DNA from: Pseudomonas reinekei
GTDB lineage: Bacteria; Pseudomonadota; Gammaproteobacteria; Pseudomonadales; Pseudomonadaceae
Direction of reading: 5' to 3'
DNA: 64,000 nucleotides
NCBI RefSeq assembly: GCF_001945365.1
Contig: NZ_MSTQ01000002.1
Location: 248,001 to 312,000 of the forward strand
Below, one piece after another: positions 36,303 through 44,104 of the stretch (its first letter is position 1; each line of letters opens with the position of its first letter). A program made the translations under genes and the position numbers. Under the pieces are notes generated by a model. The model was not told the origin of the DNA. It searched no databases and saw nothing but the letters and a program-made list of their open reading frames with translations.

Positions 36303-36895
36303 ACACGCTGTATTCCTTCCGCCGCTGCCCATACGCCATGCGCGCACGCATGGCCCTGCGTTATTCGGGCGTGGCCGTGGACATCATCGAAGTCAGTCTC
36401 AAAGCCAAGCCCGCCGAGATGCTCGCGCTGTCGAGCAAGGGCACGGTGCCGGTGCTCAGCGTCAAAGGTCGGGTGATCGAAGAAAGTCTGGAGATCATGC
36501 GCTGGGCACTGGCGCAGAACGATCCACAAGACTGGCTGCTCAAGGATGATCCGCAAGGCCAGGCGCAAATCGCCGAGCTGATCGAAGAGAACGATCAGAC
36601 CTTCAAGGTGCATCTGAACCACTACAAATACGCCGAACGCTACCCCGAGCACCCGATGGAAACCTATCGCGCCGAGGGCTCGGTGTTTTTGCACAAACTT
36701 GATCAGTTGCTGGAGCAGCGCGACTACTTGTTCGCGCAGCACCCAAGCCTGGCCGATGTGGCGCTGATGCCGTTCATACGGCAATTCGCCCATGTCGATC
36801 GCGATTGGTTCGCGCAGACACCGTATCGCCATCTACAGGCCTGGTTGCAGCGGTTTCTAGAGTCCGAACTGTTTACTTTGATCATGAAAAAATAA
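36299..36895 (+). CDS. Glutathione S-transferase family protein
   Basis: A 198-aa GST. The thioredoxin-fold N-domain carries the active-site CPYAMRAR (Cys10), the cis-Pro motif KGTVPVL and ESLEIMRWAL. The helical C-domain has HPSLADVALMPFIRQFAHV with the conserved N-capping Asp. It probably conjugates or reduces substrates with glutathione in the cytoplasm. Its ATG overlaps the sbcC stop as ATGA, which is an odd partnership with a DNA-repair pair; a functional link is not evident. A REPIN follows directly. Confidence 0.92.
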   Translation: MNTLYSFRRCPYAMRARMALRYSGVAVDIIEVSLKAKPAEMLALSSKGTVPVLSVKGRVIEESLEIMRWALAQNDPQDWLLKDDPQGQAQIAELIEENDQTFKVHLNHYKYAERYPEHPMETYRAEGSVFLHKLDQLLEQRDYLFAQHPSLADVALMPFIRQFAHVDRDWFAQTPYRHLQAWLQRFLESELFTLIMKK

Positions 36896-36905
36896 CAGCA
36901 CTGGA

Positions 36906-36999
36906 ATTGTGGCGAGGGAACTTGCTCCCGCTGGGCTGCGGAGCAGCCTCTTTTACGACTGCTTCCCGCCGGACGGGAGCAAGCTTCCTCGCCACAATT
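36906..36999. repeat. REPIN after the gst gene
   Basis: The left copy ATTGTGGCGAGGGAACTTGC (36906-36925) and the right copy, inverted (GCAAGCTTCCTCGCCACAAT, 36979-36998), are separated by a spacer that has its own short palindromes. It is the same family as 29548-29575. It closes the sbcD-sbcC-gst transcript and faces the small genes on the minus strand. Confidence 0.85.
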
Positions 37000-37013
37000 A
37001 ATTTCGCTGGTAC

Positions 37014-37277
37014 TCAGGCCAAAACTTCACACATCCCGATGACCGAGCAATCCACCTGGAACGGCCCGAAAAAACTGCTTTCAGGGTCAACCGGCGGATT
37101 ACCGGCCAGCATGCCCACACCCATGCCCTTGGCGATGTCGATGTTGCGCGCGATGTTGTGGTTAGCCTCGATGGCCCGTGCCACCCCGCCTATCGAGCCT
37201 TGCCCGATCCCCAGCAGGGAAAATCCATTGGTGATGAACGCCAGGAAGGCGATGATCAAGAGTTTGCATCTGTTCAT
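37014..37277 (-). CDS. Small secreted or membrane peptide, unknown
   Basis: An 87-aa protein with an N-terminal hydrophobic signal or anchor (CKLLIIAFLAFITNGFSLLG) followed by a Gly-rich stretch (GIGQGSIGGVARAIEANHNI, KGMGVGMLAGNP) and two Cys near the C-terminus (DCSVIGMCEVLA). Its ATG overlaps the stop of the upstream small gene as ATGA, which supports both being real and co-translated. I do not recognise it. Confidence 0.65.
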   Translation of the reverse strand: MNRCKLLIIAFLAFITNGFSLLGIGQGSIGGVARAIEANHNIARNIDIAKGMGVGMLAGNPPVDPESSFFGPFQVDCSVIGMCEVLA

Positions 37278-37486
37278 GCTCCGCCGACTCCTGCGAGGTC
37301 AGCCTGATCGACCATCGCCTGCTGGGCGCGGTGTTCAAACTGGATACCAGGATGGGCGACCTGAATCGGCGCTTCGAAGGTTTGTTGCGACTGCGGCGAA
37401 AGACTGACGACCAGCACCATGACCAGGTAAAGACCGATGGCCACATAGGCGCCGCGTTTGGCAGAAGTGATGATTGCATGGGCCAT
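37274..37486 (-). CDS. Small single-pass membrane protein, unknown
   Basis: A 70-aa protein from ATG 37486: MAHAIITSAKRG, one membrane helix (AYVAIGLYLVMVLVVSLSP, about residues 13-31), then a soluble 40-residue tail with EAPIQVAHPGIQFEHRAQQA. An in-frame start six codons earlier is open. It is coupled by ATGA to the following 87-aa gene. No family recognised. Confidence 0.65.
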   Translation of the reverse strand: MAHAIITSAKRGAYVAIGLYLVMVLVVSLSPQSQQTFEAPIQVAHPGIQFEHRAQQAMVDQADLAGVGGA

Positions 37487-37601
37487 GATGAACTCCGTGG
37501 ACATGTTTCAGAGTCCACAGAATCAATCAAACCAGCCCGAAGAACCAACGAGTCTCATCTATAGCGAATATCAACTTCGTTGATCATTAAAGGAGACTAT
37601 T

Positions 37602-37727
37602 TCAGTCTTCAATAAAACTAATCAAGCGCTCGCGGGCAGCGTCAGGCTCGCCGGAAACAGGCTCAGCCGCGGACAAAATAGGAGTGGAATAGAGGAAAAG
37701 CAAAACCACGGCCAGACGCATCGCCAT
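37602..37727 (-). CDS. 41-residue exported peptide, unknown
   Basis: A short frame: MAMRLAVVLLFLYSTPILSA, then a mature acidic tail AEPVSGEPDAARERLISFIED. It has a good ribosome site (AAAAGGATC, about 8 nt before the ATG at 37727) and a normal signal peptide of about 20 residues. The mature peptide would have about 21 residues. It lies upstream of, and on the same strand as, the two overlapping small genes. Coding status rests on the ribosome site and signal peptide only. Confidence 0.5.
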   Translation of the reverse strand: MAMRLAVVLLFLYSTPILSAAEPVSGEPDAARERLISFIED

Positions 37728-37837
37728 ATTGTCGATCCTTTTCTTGAGAAGGAGTCAATAAATCCGCGCCAAATTTATACCGGTGGCCATATGATATCAA
37801 GCGATACCTTGATAGCTATTTGATGCTGTCGTAAATG

Positions 37838-37918
37838 CGTTATGCAGGAGCGACATCACTTCGGCGCTTTTCGAGTCTTCAGCCCTCGATCGGCAAGTGA
37901 CTTCGCTCCTGCATAAAG
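37838..37918. repeat. Inverted repeat (REP-like pair)
   Basis: Arms TTATGCAGGAGCG (37838-37850) and CGCTCCTGCATAA are inverted around a spacer that itself contains CACTT/AAGTG. It lies just past the stop of the 60-residue gene at 37936 and may end its transcript. Confidence 0.65.
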
Positions 37919-37935
37919 GCTGCAGAAAGGACATT

Positions 37936-38115
37936 TCAGTCTTGGGCTTTGTGATCCAGCGCGGCGTAGAACTTGGCGCTTTGTTGCAGGTATTTCTGGG
38001 TATAGCTCTGGGTGTGGGATTTTTTGTCGCTGACTTCAACGTTGGCACTGGCAGGCAGAACAACGCTGGCAGAGATGGCAGACGCGGCGATTACGGAGAA
38101 GAGATTGAAGTTCAT
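37936..38115 (-). CDS. 59-residue exported protein, unknown
   Basis: The ATG at 38115 has GAGGAA 7 nt upstream. The protein has a signal peptide (MNFNLFSVIAASAISASVVL, cut probably after PASA) and a mature part of about 35 residues, EVSDKKSHTQSYTQKYLQQS plus AKFYAALDHKAQD, that is polar and helix-forming without Cys. A longer frame to 38211 is open but lacks a ribosome site. No family recognised. It is the most upstream of the four small genes here. Confidence 0.68.
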   Translation of the reverse strand: MNFNLFSVIAASAISASVVLPASANVEVSDKKSHTQSYTQKYLQQSAKFYAALDHKAQD

Positions 38116-38242
38116 GCGGTATTCCTCGGAGTCAGTTGGCTTGCTTGCCCGGTGGGGCCGTGAAGCAAACTTAACCCTCGAGGAATGAGGCCTTGAAATG
38201 CTTTGTAGCATTACTACATATCAGCCTCATTGATAGAACGGC

Positions 38243-38267
38243 GCAGGCCCCATAAACCGGGGCCTGC
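38243..38267 (-). terminator. Hairpin after the lactonase gene
   Basis: A 9-bp perfect stem GCAGGCCCC (38243-38251) / GGGGCCTGC (38259-38267) begins 3 bp past the lactonase stop. It lacks a T-run, so it is either an RNA-stabilising 3' hairpin or a weak terminator. Confidence 0.5.
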
Positions 38268-38270
38268 GGC

Positions 38271-39440
38271 CTATTGCCGCAGCAAAAACCTGAGGTCGCT
38301 CGGGGCGTCTATCGGCAGTTTCTGCACGGTTTTGCCCAACAGACCGGTGTTGGCATCGCGTTCGACGACGACAATCTGGTTGCTTTTCTGGTTGGCGATC
38401 AGCACGAACTTGCCACTGGGGTCGAGGCTGAACTCACGGGGATGGTCACCCTCCACCGTTCGGCGTTGCAGCTCCTTGAGATGGCCGGTCGCCGGGGCGA
38501 TGGCGAACACCAGCAACTGATTGGCCGTGCCACGGTTGCTGACGTAGAGGAACTTGCCATCGGCTGAGGTGTGCAATGCAGCAGCGGCCTTGTCGCTGAC
38601 CGGTTGACCGGCAGCCAGTTCGACCATCTGCGTTTGCTCAAGCTTGCCATCGCGGTGATCGAATACGGCGACTTGCGCGCTCATTTCCAGGGTCAGCCAG
38701 GCGTGTTTGCCGTCGGCGCTGAACAACAAATGCCGTGGCCCGCTTCCGGGCGGCAACTGGACGAAGGCTGGCGTGGCCGGAGTCAACGGCCGCTCCGGGT
38801 TGGCCTTGGGGTCGAAACGGTAAACAAAAACCTTGTCGGCACCCAGGTCATTGGAGAATACGAACTTGCCGTCGGGCGATGGCACCGTCGAATGCACGTG
38901 CGCCGACATCTGCCGCTCGGGATTGACCCGACTGGCCGGATGGCTGCTCATTTGCACCACGGGCTTGAGTGCGCCATCCGCACCAATCGGCAACAGTGCA
39001 AGCGTGCCGCCCGGGTCTTCGGCTACCGAGTAGTTACTGACGAACAAATAGCTGGCATCGCCGCTGAGACTTGAATGCGTCGGCTCATTGCCCAGGCTCT
39101 GCACCTGATTGATGAGGCTCAGCGCATGGCTCTTGGGGTCGATGGAATAGCTGCTGACACGCCCTACCGGATCGGCCTGACCCGGGCCATTTTCGTTGAC
39201 CACGAACAGGTGTCGCTGATCTCTTGAAAGGGTCAGCCAGGACGGGTTTTCGCTTTTGATCACTTGCAGCGGCCTGGCGTTGATCTGCCCGGTGGCGCTG
39301 TCGAAACTCAGCCGATAGATGCCTTCGCTTTGCCCGGCGGTGTACGAACCGACGAGCAGTTGATAGTCGTCGGCGCAGGCAACCTGGACGCCCATCGCGC
39401 CGATGCTGCCGGCGATCAACAGCGGCCAGAGCTTATTCAT
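38271..39440 (-). CDS. Exported beta-propeller lactonase (6-phosphogluconolactonase family)
   Basis: A 389-aa seven-bladed propeller of the lactonase (Pgl, YbhE-type) family. Typical repeats are YQLLVGSYTAGQSEGIYRL, NPSWLTLSRDQRHLFVVNE, MSAHVHSTVPSPDGKFVFSN, GPRHLLFSADGKHAWLTLE and HPREFSLDPSGKFVLIANQK. A signal peptide (MNKLWPLLIAGSIGAMGVQV, cut after ACA) means the protein acts in the periplasm, so the substrate is more likely a free sugar lactone than a phosphorylated one. ATG 39440 overlaps the end of the DUF5629-like gene by 8 bp; 39452 is an alternative. It is the last gene on the minus-strand side of the pentonate locus. Confidence 0.88.
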   Translation of the reverse strand: MNKLWPLLIAGSIGAMGVQVACADDYQLLVGSYTAGQSEGIYRLSFDSATGQINARPLQVIKSENPSWLTLSRDQRHLFVVNENGPGQADPVGRVSSYSIDPKSHALSLINQVQSLGNEPTHSSLSGDASYLFVSNYSVAEDPGGTLALLPIGADGALKPVVQMSSHPASRVNPERQMSAHVHSTVPSPDGKFVFSNDLGADKVFVYRFDPKANPERPLTPATPAFVQLPPGSGPRHLLFSADGKHAWLTLEMSAQVAVFDHRDGKLEQTQMVELAAGQPVSDKAAAALHTSADGKFLYVSNRGTANQLLVFAIAPATGHLKELQRRTVEGDHPREFSLDPSGKFVLIANQKSNQIVVVERDANTGLLGKTVQKLPIDAPSDLRFLLRQ

Positions 39441-39729
39441 CCGCAGGCTCATCGTCGTCGTTATCGCCGCTGATGACATCGCCGAGGCACACCAGTCGGT
39501 GTTCGCCATTGTTGTCGTTGATCAGCCAGCTTTGCAGCGTGACGTCGAAGGTCGCGGCCTGGATTTGCGCCGGGGTGAATTCCCAGTGCAGGGCATTGCG
39601 CCCATCCATGCATTCGATGTGCAGATTGTCGTCCTCATCGAGGGCGAATTCGAAGGCATGCAGCCCGTCGATTTCCACCATCCCGCAGTGTTCGAGGGCG
39701 TTGAGCAAGGTGTCTGTTACAGCAGTCAT
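39433..39729 (-). CDS. Small acidic protein, DUF5629-like
   Basis: A 98-aa acidic protein: MTAVTDTLLNALEHCGMVEI, DGLHAFEFALDEDDNLHIEC and the tail SGDNDDDEPADE. It resembles the Pseudomonas DUF5629 family as I remember it. No catalytic motif, signal or membrane segment is visible. An upstream TTG at 39738 is possible. It overlaps the lactonase start, which suggests co-translation. Confidence 0.7.
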   Translation of the reverse strand: MTAVTDTLLNALEHCGMVEIDGLHAFEFALDEDDNLHIECMDGRNALHWEFTPAQIQAATFDVTLQSWLINDNNGEHRLVCLGDVISGDNDDDEPADE

Positions 39730-39798
39730 GGCAGTCAATCTTTAAATGAGAAAGACGCAATGATAGCTCATGCATTTGATGACAGTTCCACGCAAACC

Positions 39799-39826
39799 TG
39801 TGGGAGCCAGCCTGCTAGCTCCCACA
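39799..39826. repeat. REP-like palindrome
   Basis: Arms TGTGGGAGC (39799-39807) and GCTCCCACA (39818-39826), loop of 10 nt. It lies in the 114-bp gap between the dehydrogenase stop (39844) and the DUF5629-like start, so it may reduce read-through into the last two genes. Confidence 0.7.
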
Positions 39827-39843
39827 AGGACAGTCACCAGCGG

Positions 39844-41424
39844 TTAAATCGCGTCGCGCGAGGGCTTGCCATCAACCAGCCGTTGAATACGCAGCGGGTT
39901 GGCGTTTTTCAGCGCTTCCGGCAGCAGGTTGTCCGGGTAGTTCTGGAAGCAAACCGGGCGCAGGAAACGGTCAATGGCCAAGGTGCCCACCGACGTGCCA
40001 CGGGCATCCGAGGTCGCCGGATACGGCCCGCCATGGACCATCGAATCACAGACTTCCACGCCGGTCGGATAACCATTGAACAGGATTCGGCCGACCTTTT
40101 GTTCCAGCAACGCCGTCAGTTCGCTGAACTGCTGGAAGTCCGCCTGTTCACCAATGACAGTCGCCGTCAGTTGACCGTGCAGACCGTTCAACGCCGCGCT
40201 CAATTGCGCCTGATCCGCCACTTCGACGACCACGGTGGCCGGCCCGAACACTTCCTCCTGCAGCACTTCGTCGCCGTTGATCAACAGGCTGACATCAGCC
40301 TTGAACAACTGTGGCTGCGCCTGGCGTCCTTGTTGCGCACTCCCCGCCAGATGTTCGATGCCGGGATGATCAAGGAGCTTTTGCAAGCCTTTGCCGTAGC
40401 TGCTCAGCGTCCCGGCATTGAGCATGGTTTGCGCCGGTTGATCCGCCATCATGTCGGTGAGCAATTTGAGAAATGCGCTGAACTGTGCGGAACGAATGCC
40501 GATCACCAGGCCCGGACTGGTGCAGAACTGACCACACCCTTGAACAACCGAAGCCGACAGCCCGCGAGCAATGGTTTCAGCGCGTACCTGCAACGCCTCG
40601 GGCAGGATGATCACCGGGTTGATGCTCGACATTTCCGCGAACACCGGAATCGGTTGCGGACGTGCGGCAGCCATGTCATACAAGGCGCGGCCGCCCTTGA
40701 GCGACCCGGTGAAGCCCACCGCCTGAATCGCCGGATGCTTGACCAGCGCTTCACCGACTCCACCGCCGTAGATCATGTTGAACACACCGGCCGGCATCTC
40801 GGTTTTTTCGGCGGCACGGATGATCGCATTGGCCACCATTTCGGCGGTTGCCATGTGACCACTGTGGGCCTTGAACACCACCGGGCAACCGGCGGCCAAG
40901 GCCGATGCGGTGTCGCCGCCGGCTGTCGAGAACGCCAGGGGGAAGTTGCTGGCACCGAACACGGCCACCGGGCCCAGGCCGATTCGGTATTGACGCAGGT
41001 CGGGACGCGGCAGCGGTTGGCGGTCCGGCAATGCCTGGTCGATACGCGCGCCATAGAAATCACCTCGACGCAGCACGCTGGCGAACAGACGCATCTGGCC
41101 GCTGGTGCGACCCCGTTCGCCAATGATCCGTGCGGCGGGCAGCGCGGTTTCGCGGCACACCAACGACACGAAATCATCACCCAGCGCATCCAGTTCAACG
41201 GCTATCGCATCCAGGAACTGCGCGCGACGTTCAGCGCTCAGGCTACGGTAAGCCGCAAACGCCGTAGCGGCGGCCTGGGCGGCGGCGTCGACTTCCTCCG
41301 GCGTGGCCTGGATGAAATCATGGGGCAATGCATCGCCGGTTTCGGCGTCGACGCTCTGTAGTTTGACGCTACCCAACGCGCTGCGCTGACCGCCGATGTA
41401 GTTATGACCAAGAATCAGGGACAT
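39844..41424 (-). CDS. 2-oxoglutarate-semialdehyde dehydrogenase (aldehyde dehydrogenase family)
   Basis: A 526-aa aldehyde dehydrogenase of the NADP-dependent KGSDH subgroup. The Rossmann region has GPVAVFGASNFPLAFSTAGG, the general base Glu264 is in PVFAEMSSINPVI, and the nucleophile Cys301 in GCGQFCTSPG; VGFTGSLKGG matches the cofactor loop. The start at 41424 (MSLILGHNYIGGQRSA) has GAGGAAA upstream and fits the subgroup. It would oxidise 2,5-dioxopentanoate to 2-oxoglutarate, the last step of the non-phosphorylating pentose and hexarate routes. It lies 10 bp after the FAH-family gene in the same operon. Confidence 0.92.
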   Translation of the reverse strand: MSLILGHNYIGGQRSALGSVKLQSVDAETGDALPHDFIQATPEEVDAAAQAAATAFAAYRSLSAERRAQFLDAIAVELDALGDDFVSLVCRETALPAARIIGERGRTSGQMRLFASVLRRGDFYGARIDQALPDRQPLPRPDLRQYRIGLGPVAVFGASNFPLAFSTAGGDTASALAAGCPVVFKAHSGHMATAEMVANAIIRAAEKTEMPAGVFNMIYGGGVGEALVKHPAIQAVGFTGSLKGGRALYDMAAARPQPIPVFAEMSSINPVIILPEALQVRAETIARGLSASVVQGCGQFCTSPGLVIGIRSAQFSAFLKLLTDMMADQPAQTMLNAGTLSSYGKGLQKLLDHPGIEHLAGSAQQGRQAQPQLFKADVSLLINGDEVLQEEVFGPATVVVEVADQAQLSAALNGLHGQLTATVIGEQADFQQFSELTALLEQKVGRILFNGYPTGVEVCDSMVHGGPYPATSDARGTSVGTLAIDRFLRPVCFQNYPDNLLPEALKNANPLRIQRLVDGKPSRDAI

Positions 41425-41434
41425 GCATTTTTCC

Positions 41435-42427
41435 TCAAAGTGTGCTGACGGTGCCGGGTTCAAACGCTGCTGCAACCGGTGCGATGCCATTGATCAACGG
41501 CGCGCCGAATTCGGCCTGGCTGATCTCGAACACATCCCCCGGTTGCGTGCGCACGCCATCGGCAAACGAAAGCGTTGCCGTGCCGAAGAAGTGAATGTGC
41601 ACATCCCCCGGGCGCAGGAACTGGCTGTATTTGAAATGGTGGAACTCAAGGTTCGCCAGGCTATGGCACATGTTGGCCTCGCCACTGAGGAACTCGTTCT
41701 GCCACAGCACTTCGCCGTCGCGCAAGATGCGGCTGGTGCCGGCCAGATGCTGGGGTAATTCGCCGACCCGCAACTCCGGGCCGTAGCTGCAACTGCGCAG
41801 TTTCGAGTGCGCCAGATACAGGTAGTTCTTGCGCTCCATGACGTGATCAGAGAATTCGTTGCCCACGGCAAAACCGACGCGGTAGGGTTTGCCGTCATGG
41901 CCGATGACATACAGCCCGCTGAGCTCCGGCTCTTCACCCGCGTCTTCCGCAAACGGCGGCAACGGGAACGGCTGGCCGGGACGCACGACGATGCTGCCGT
42001 CGCCCTTGTAGAACCACTCCGGCTGTACGCCCGCCTGGCCTGAAGCGGGTTTGCCGCCCTCCACGCCCCACTTGAAGATGCGCATGGTGTCGGTCATTGC
42101 CGATTCGTCACCGGCCTGCTGGTGCATCTTGTCTCGGGCCGAAGCGCTGCCCAGGTGGGTCAAGCCAGTGCCGCTGACCAGCATGTGTGCCGGGTCCGGG
42201 TGATCCAGCGGCGGCAGGATGCGCAGTTGTGCCAGCAGTTGCGCGTAATCGTGACTGATGCCCAGGCCCAGGGCCTGTACCTGCTGCTCAAGTCCGACGC
42301 CCGCCTCGATCGCCGCCAGGGCCAGGTCGCGAACGGTGCGGGCGCCTTGCACTTCGCGCACCAGCCCATCCTCGACCACGCCAACGCGGCGCTCGCCGTT
42401 ACTCAATTCGAATTGAACCAAACGCAT
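41435..42427 (-). CDS. FAH-family AraD1/XylX-like 2-keto-3-deoxy-sugar-acid dehydratase
   Basis: A 330-aa protein of the fumarylacetoacetate-hydrolase fold with the AraD1/GguC layout. It has MRLVQFELSNGERRVGVVED at the N-terminus, the centre VSGTGLTHLGSASARDKMHQ and FKWGVEGGKP, acidic metal-ligand regions (EEPELSGLYVIGHDG, VGNEFSDHVMERKNYLYLAH) and the C-terminal GDVHIHFFGTATLSFADGVR. Related XylX enzymes dehydrate 2-keto-3-deoxypentonates to 2-oxoglutarate semialdehyde, which fits the KGSDH gene 10 bp downstream. The start at 42427 has AGGAG 9 nt upstream. A hydrolase role in another path cannot be excluded. Confidence 0.87.
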   Translation of the reverse strand: MRLVQFELSNGERRVGVVEDGLVREVQGARTVRDLALAAIEAGVGLEQQVQALGLGISHDYAQLLAQLRILPPLDHPDPAHMLVSGTGLTHLGSASARDKMHQQAGDESAMTDTMRIFKWGVEGGKPASGQAGVQPEWFYKGDGSIVVRPGQPFPLPPFAEDAGEEPELSGLYVIGHDGKPYRVGFAVGNEFSDHVMERKNYLYLAHSKLRSCSYGPELRVGELPQHLAGTSRILRDGEVLWQNEFLSGEANMCHSLANLEFHHFKYSQFLRPGDVHIHFFGTATLSFADGVRTQPGDVFEISQAEFGAPLINGIAPVAAAFEPGTVSTL

Positions 42428-42468
42428 GAAATTTCTCCTGTAAACACAGAACTTGGGCACACTTGACT

Positions 42469-42564
42469 CCCTGTGGGGAGCGGGCTTGCCCGCGATGACG
42501 GCAGCACATTCAACATTCATGTGCCAGATAGATTGCTATCGCGGGCAAGCCCGCTCCCACAGGG
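42469..42564. repeat. REPIN between the permease and dehydratase genes
   Basis: Nearly perfect 27-nt arms (CTGTGGGGAGCGGGCTTGCC at 42471-42490 and inverted GGCAAGCCCGCTCCCACAG at 42544-42562) flank a ~40-nt spacer. It sits inside an apparent operon, between the MFS gene stop (42589) and the FAH-family start (42427), where it could set different mRNA levels for permease and enzymes. Confidence 0.88.
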
Positions 42565-42588
42565 ATAGTGGTGATTTGCAGTTATGGG

Positions 42589-43911
42589 TCAGGTACGGGT
42601 CGCCCCGCGTGCACTGGCCGCAAAATCATCCGCAGGCAACACGTGCTTGCGCTCCAGCAAGCGGTAAACCACGCCGGTCAAAATCAGCCCGAAAACCATC
42701 ACGCAGGACAGGAAATACAGGCCGGAAGCCAGGTTGCCGGTGTACTCCTTCAGCGCACCGATCACGAACGGGCCGATGTAGCCGCCGAGGTTGCCCACCG
42801 AGTTGATCAACGCAATCCCCGCCGCCGCACTGGCACCGGCAAAAAACCGGCCCGGCAGAGTCCAGAACACCGCCGTGCAGGAAAACAGCGCAAACGCCAC
42901 CAGGCACAGTGCCGCCAGTTGCAGCACCGGCACCGTCAGCCAGGCACTCAGGAACAGGCCGATAGCGCCCAGTACATACAGCACAGCCAGATGGCCGTAG
43001 CGATCATTCAAACGGTCGGAGCTGCGCGGGATGATCAGCAGGCCGATGATCCCGAAAATGTACGGCACCGAGGACACGAACCCGGTCACCAGGTCGCTGC
43101 CGCCGAACTGTTTGATCAGCGTCGGCAACCACAGACCGAGGCCATAAATGCTCAGGGTTACCGGCAGGTAGAACAACGCCAGCAACAACACGCGCTTGTC
43201 CTTGAGCGCGTGCAAAGGATTGCCGTGACGGGTCTGGCCGTACGCTTGGAGGTCCTTTTGCAGTTCGCCCGTGAGCCAGTCTTTTTCCGCCTGATTCATC
43301 CACTTCACCTGTTGCGGACCGTCCGGCAACCAGCGCAGTACCGGCCAGGTCAGCAGGATCGCCGGGGCGCCGATGACGATGAACAGCCACTGCCAGCCGT
43401 GCAGCCCGAGTACACCGTCCATGCCCAGCAAGCCGCCGGACACCGGGCCGGTGATCATCATGGCAATGGGTTGCGACAGGATGAACAGCCCGAGGATCTT
43501 GCCGCGATGGCGAACCGGGAACCACTGGGTGATGTAGTAAAGGACACCGGGGAAGAAACCGGCTTCGGCGGCACCGAGCAAAAAGCGCATGACGTAGAAG
43601 CTGTTGGGCCCCTGGACGAAGGCCATGCCGATCGTGATCGCGCCCCAGGTGACCATGATCCGCGCAAACCAGCGCCGCGCGCCGAAGCGGTCGAGCATCA
43701 GGTTGCTGGGGATTTCCAGCAGGAAGTAACCAATGAAGAACAGCCCGGCACCGAGACCGTAGGCCGCATCACCCAGGCCGATGTCGGCGCCCATGTGCAA
43801 TTTGGCGAAGCCCACGGCGGAGCGATCCACGTAGGCGATGAGGTACAGCAGGATCAGGAAGGGGATCAGTTTCAGCGTGATGCGACGAATAAGCCGCAAT
43901 TCCTGGCTCAT
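42589..43911 (-). CDS. MFS sugar-acid transporter (ACS family)
   Basis: A 440-aa permease with 12 predicted helices of the anion:cation symporter branch, which imports aldonates, glucarate, galactonate or similar acids. Landmarks are the N-terminal RRITLKLIPFLILLYLIAYV followed by DRSAVGFAKL, the loop 2-3 motif LDRFGARRWFARIM, and GAAEAGFFPGVLYYITQWFP with the following RHRGKILGLF. The start has GGAGA 11 nt upstream. It is the first minus-strand gene, divergent from the pentonate dehydratase across a region with two FadR-type operator matches, so a pentonate or related acid is the likely substrate. Confidence 0.93.
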   Translation of the reverse strand: MSQELRLIRRITLKLIPFLILLYLIAYVDRSAVGFAKLHMGADIGLGDAAYGLGAGLFFIGYFLLEIPSNLMLDRFGARRWFARIMVTWGAITIGMAFVQGPNSFYVMRFLLGAAEAGFFPGVLYYITQWFPVRHRGKILGLFILSQPIAMMITGPVSGGLLGMDGVLGLHGWQWLFIVIGAPAILLTWPVLRWLPDGPQQVKWMNQAEKDWLTGELQKDLQAYGQTRHGNPLHALKDKRVLLLALFYLPVTLSIYGLGLWLPTLIKQFGGSDLVTGFVSSVPYIFGIIGLLIIPRSSDRLNDRYGHLAVLYVLGAIGLFLSAWLTVPVLQLAALCLVAFALFSCTAVFWTLPGRFFAGASAAAGIALINSVGNLGGYIGPFVIGALKEYTGNLASGLYFLSCVMVFGLILTGVVYRLLERKHVLPADDFAASARGATRT

Positions 43912-44004
43912 GAGATCGGTCTCCGATTGTTGTTTTTATAGAACCTCGGGAGACGCCTCTCGCAATAAATCGCCAGGGCAATCCCTCCGCTGAAAACGAC
44001 TATA

Positions 44005-44015
44005 TAGTATTACTA
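44005..44015. promoter_or_regulatory. Candidate FadR/GntR-type operator, site 1
   Basis: TAGTATTACTA matches the FadR-subfamily consensus TNGTNNNACNA and is palindromic apart from its centre. It lies in the 193-bp divergent region, about 94 bp upstream of the MFS start. Confidence 0.55.
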
Positions 44016-44079
44016 ATTACCCAACAACACTTCCAAATAGGTGAATTTACGCTTATGTTAAGCCTCAGCTCGAACAATA

Positions 44080-44090
44080 TAGTCATACAA
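44080..44090. promoter_or_regulatory. Candidate FadR/GntR-type operator, site 2
   Basis: TAGTCATACAA matches TNGTNNNACNA on the plus strand. It is 75 bp (about seven helical turns) from site 1 and ends 14 bp before the pentonate dehydratase start, so a bound repressor would block that promoter or its early transcript. Confidence 0.55.
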
Positions 44091-44104
44091 TAAGAGAATC
44101 GATC

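Noticed and set aside
39403..41361. A 652-codon plus-strand frame
   Set aside because: Antisense to the semialdehyde dehydrogenase, which has all catalytic residues; no start signal or domain was seen in the plus-strand frame.
42568..43941. A 457-codon plus-strand frame, Gln/His/Arg-rich
   Set aside because: Antisense to the MFS permease; composition typical of a shadow of membrane-protein codons.
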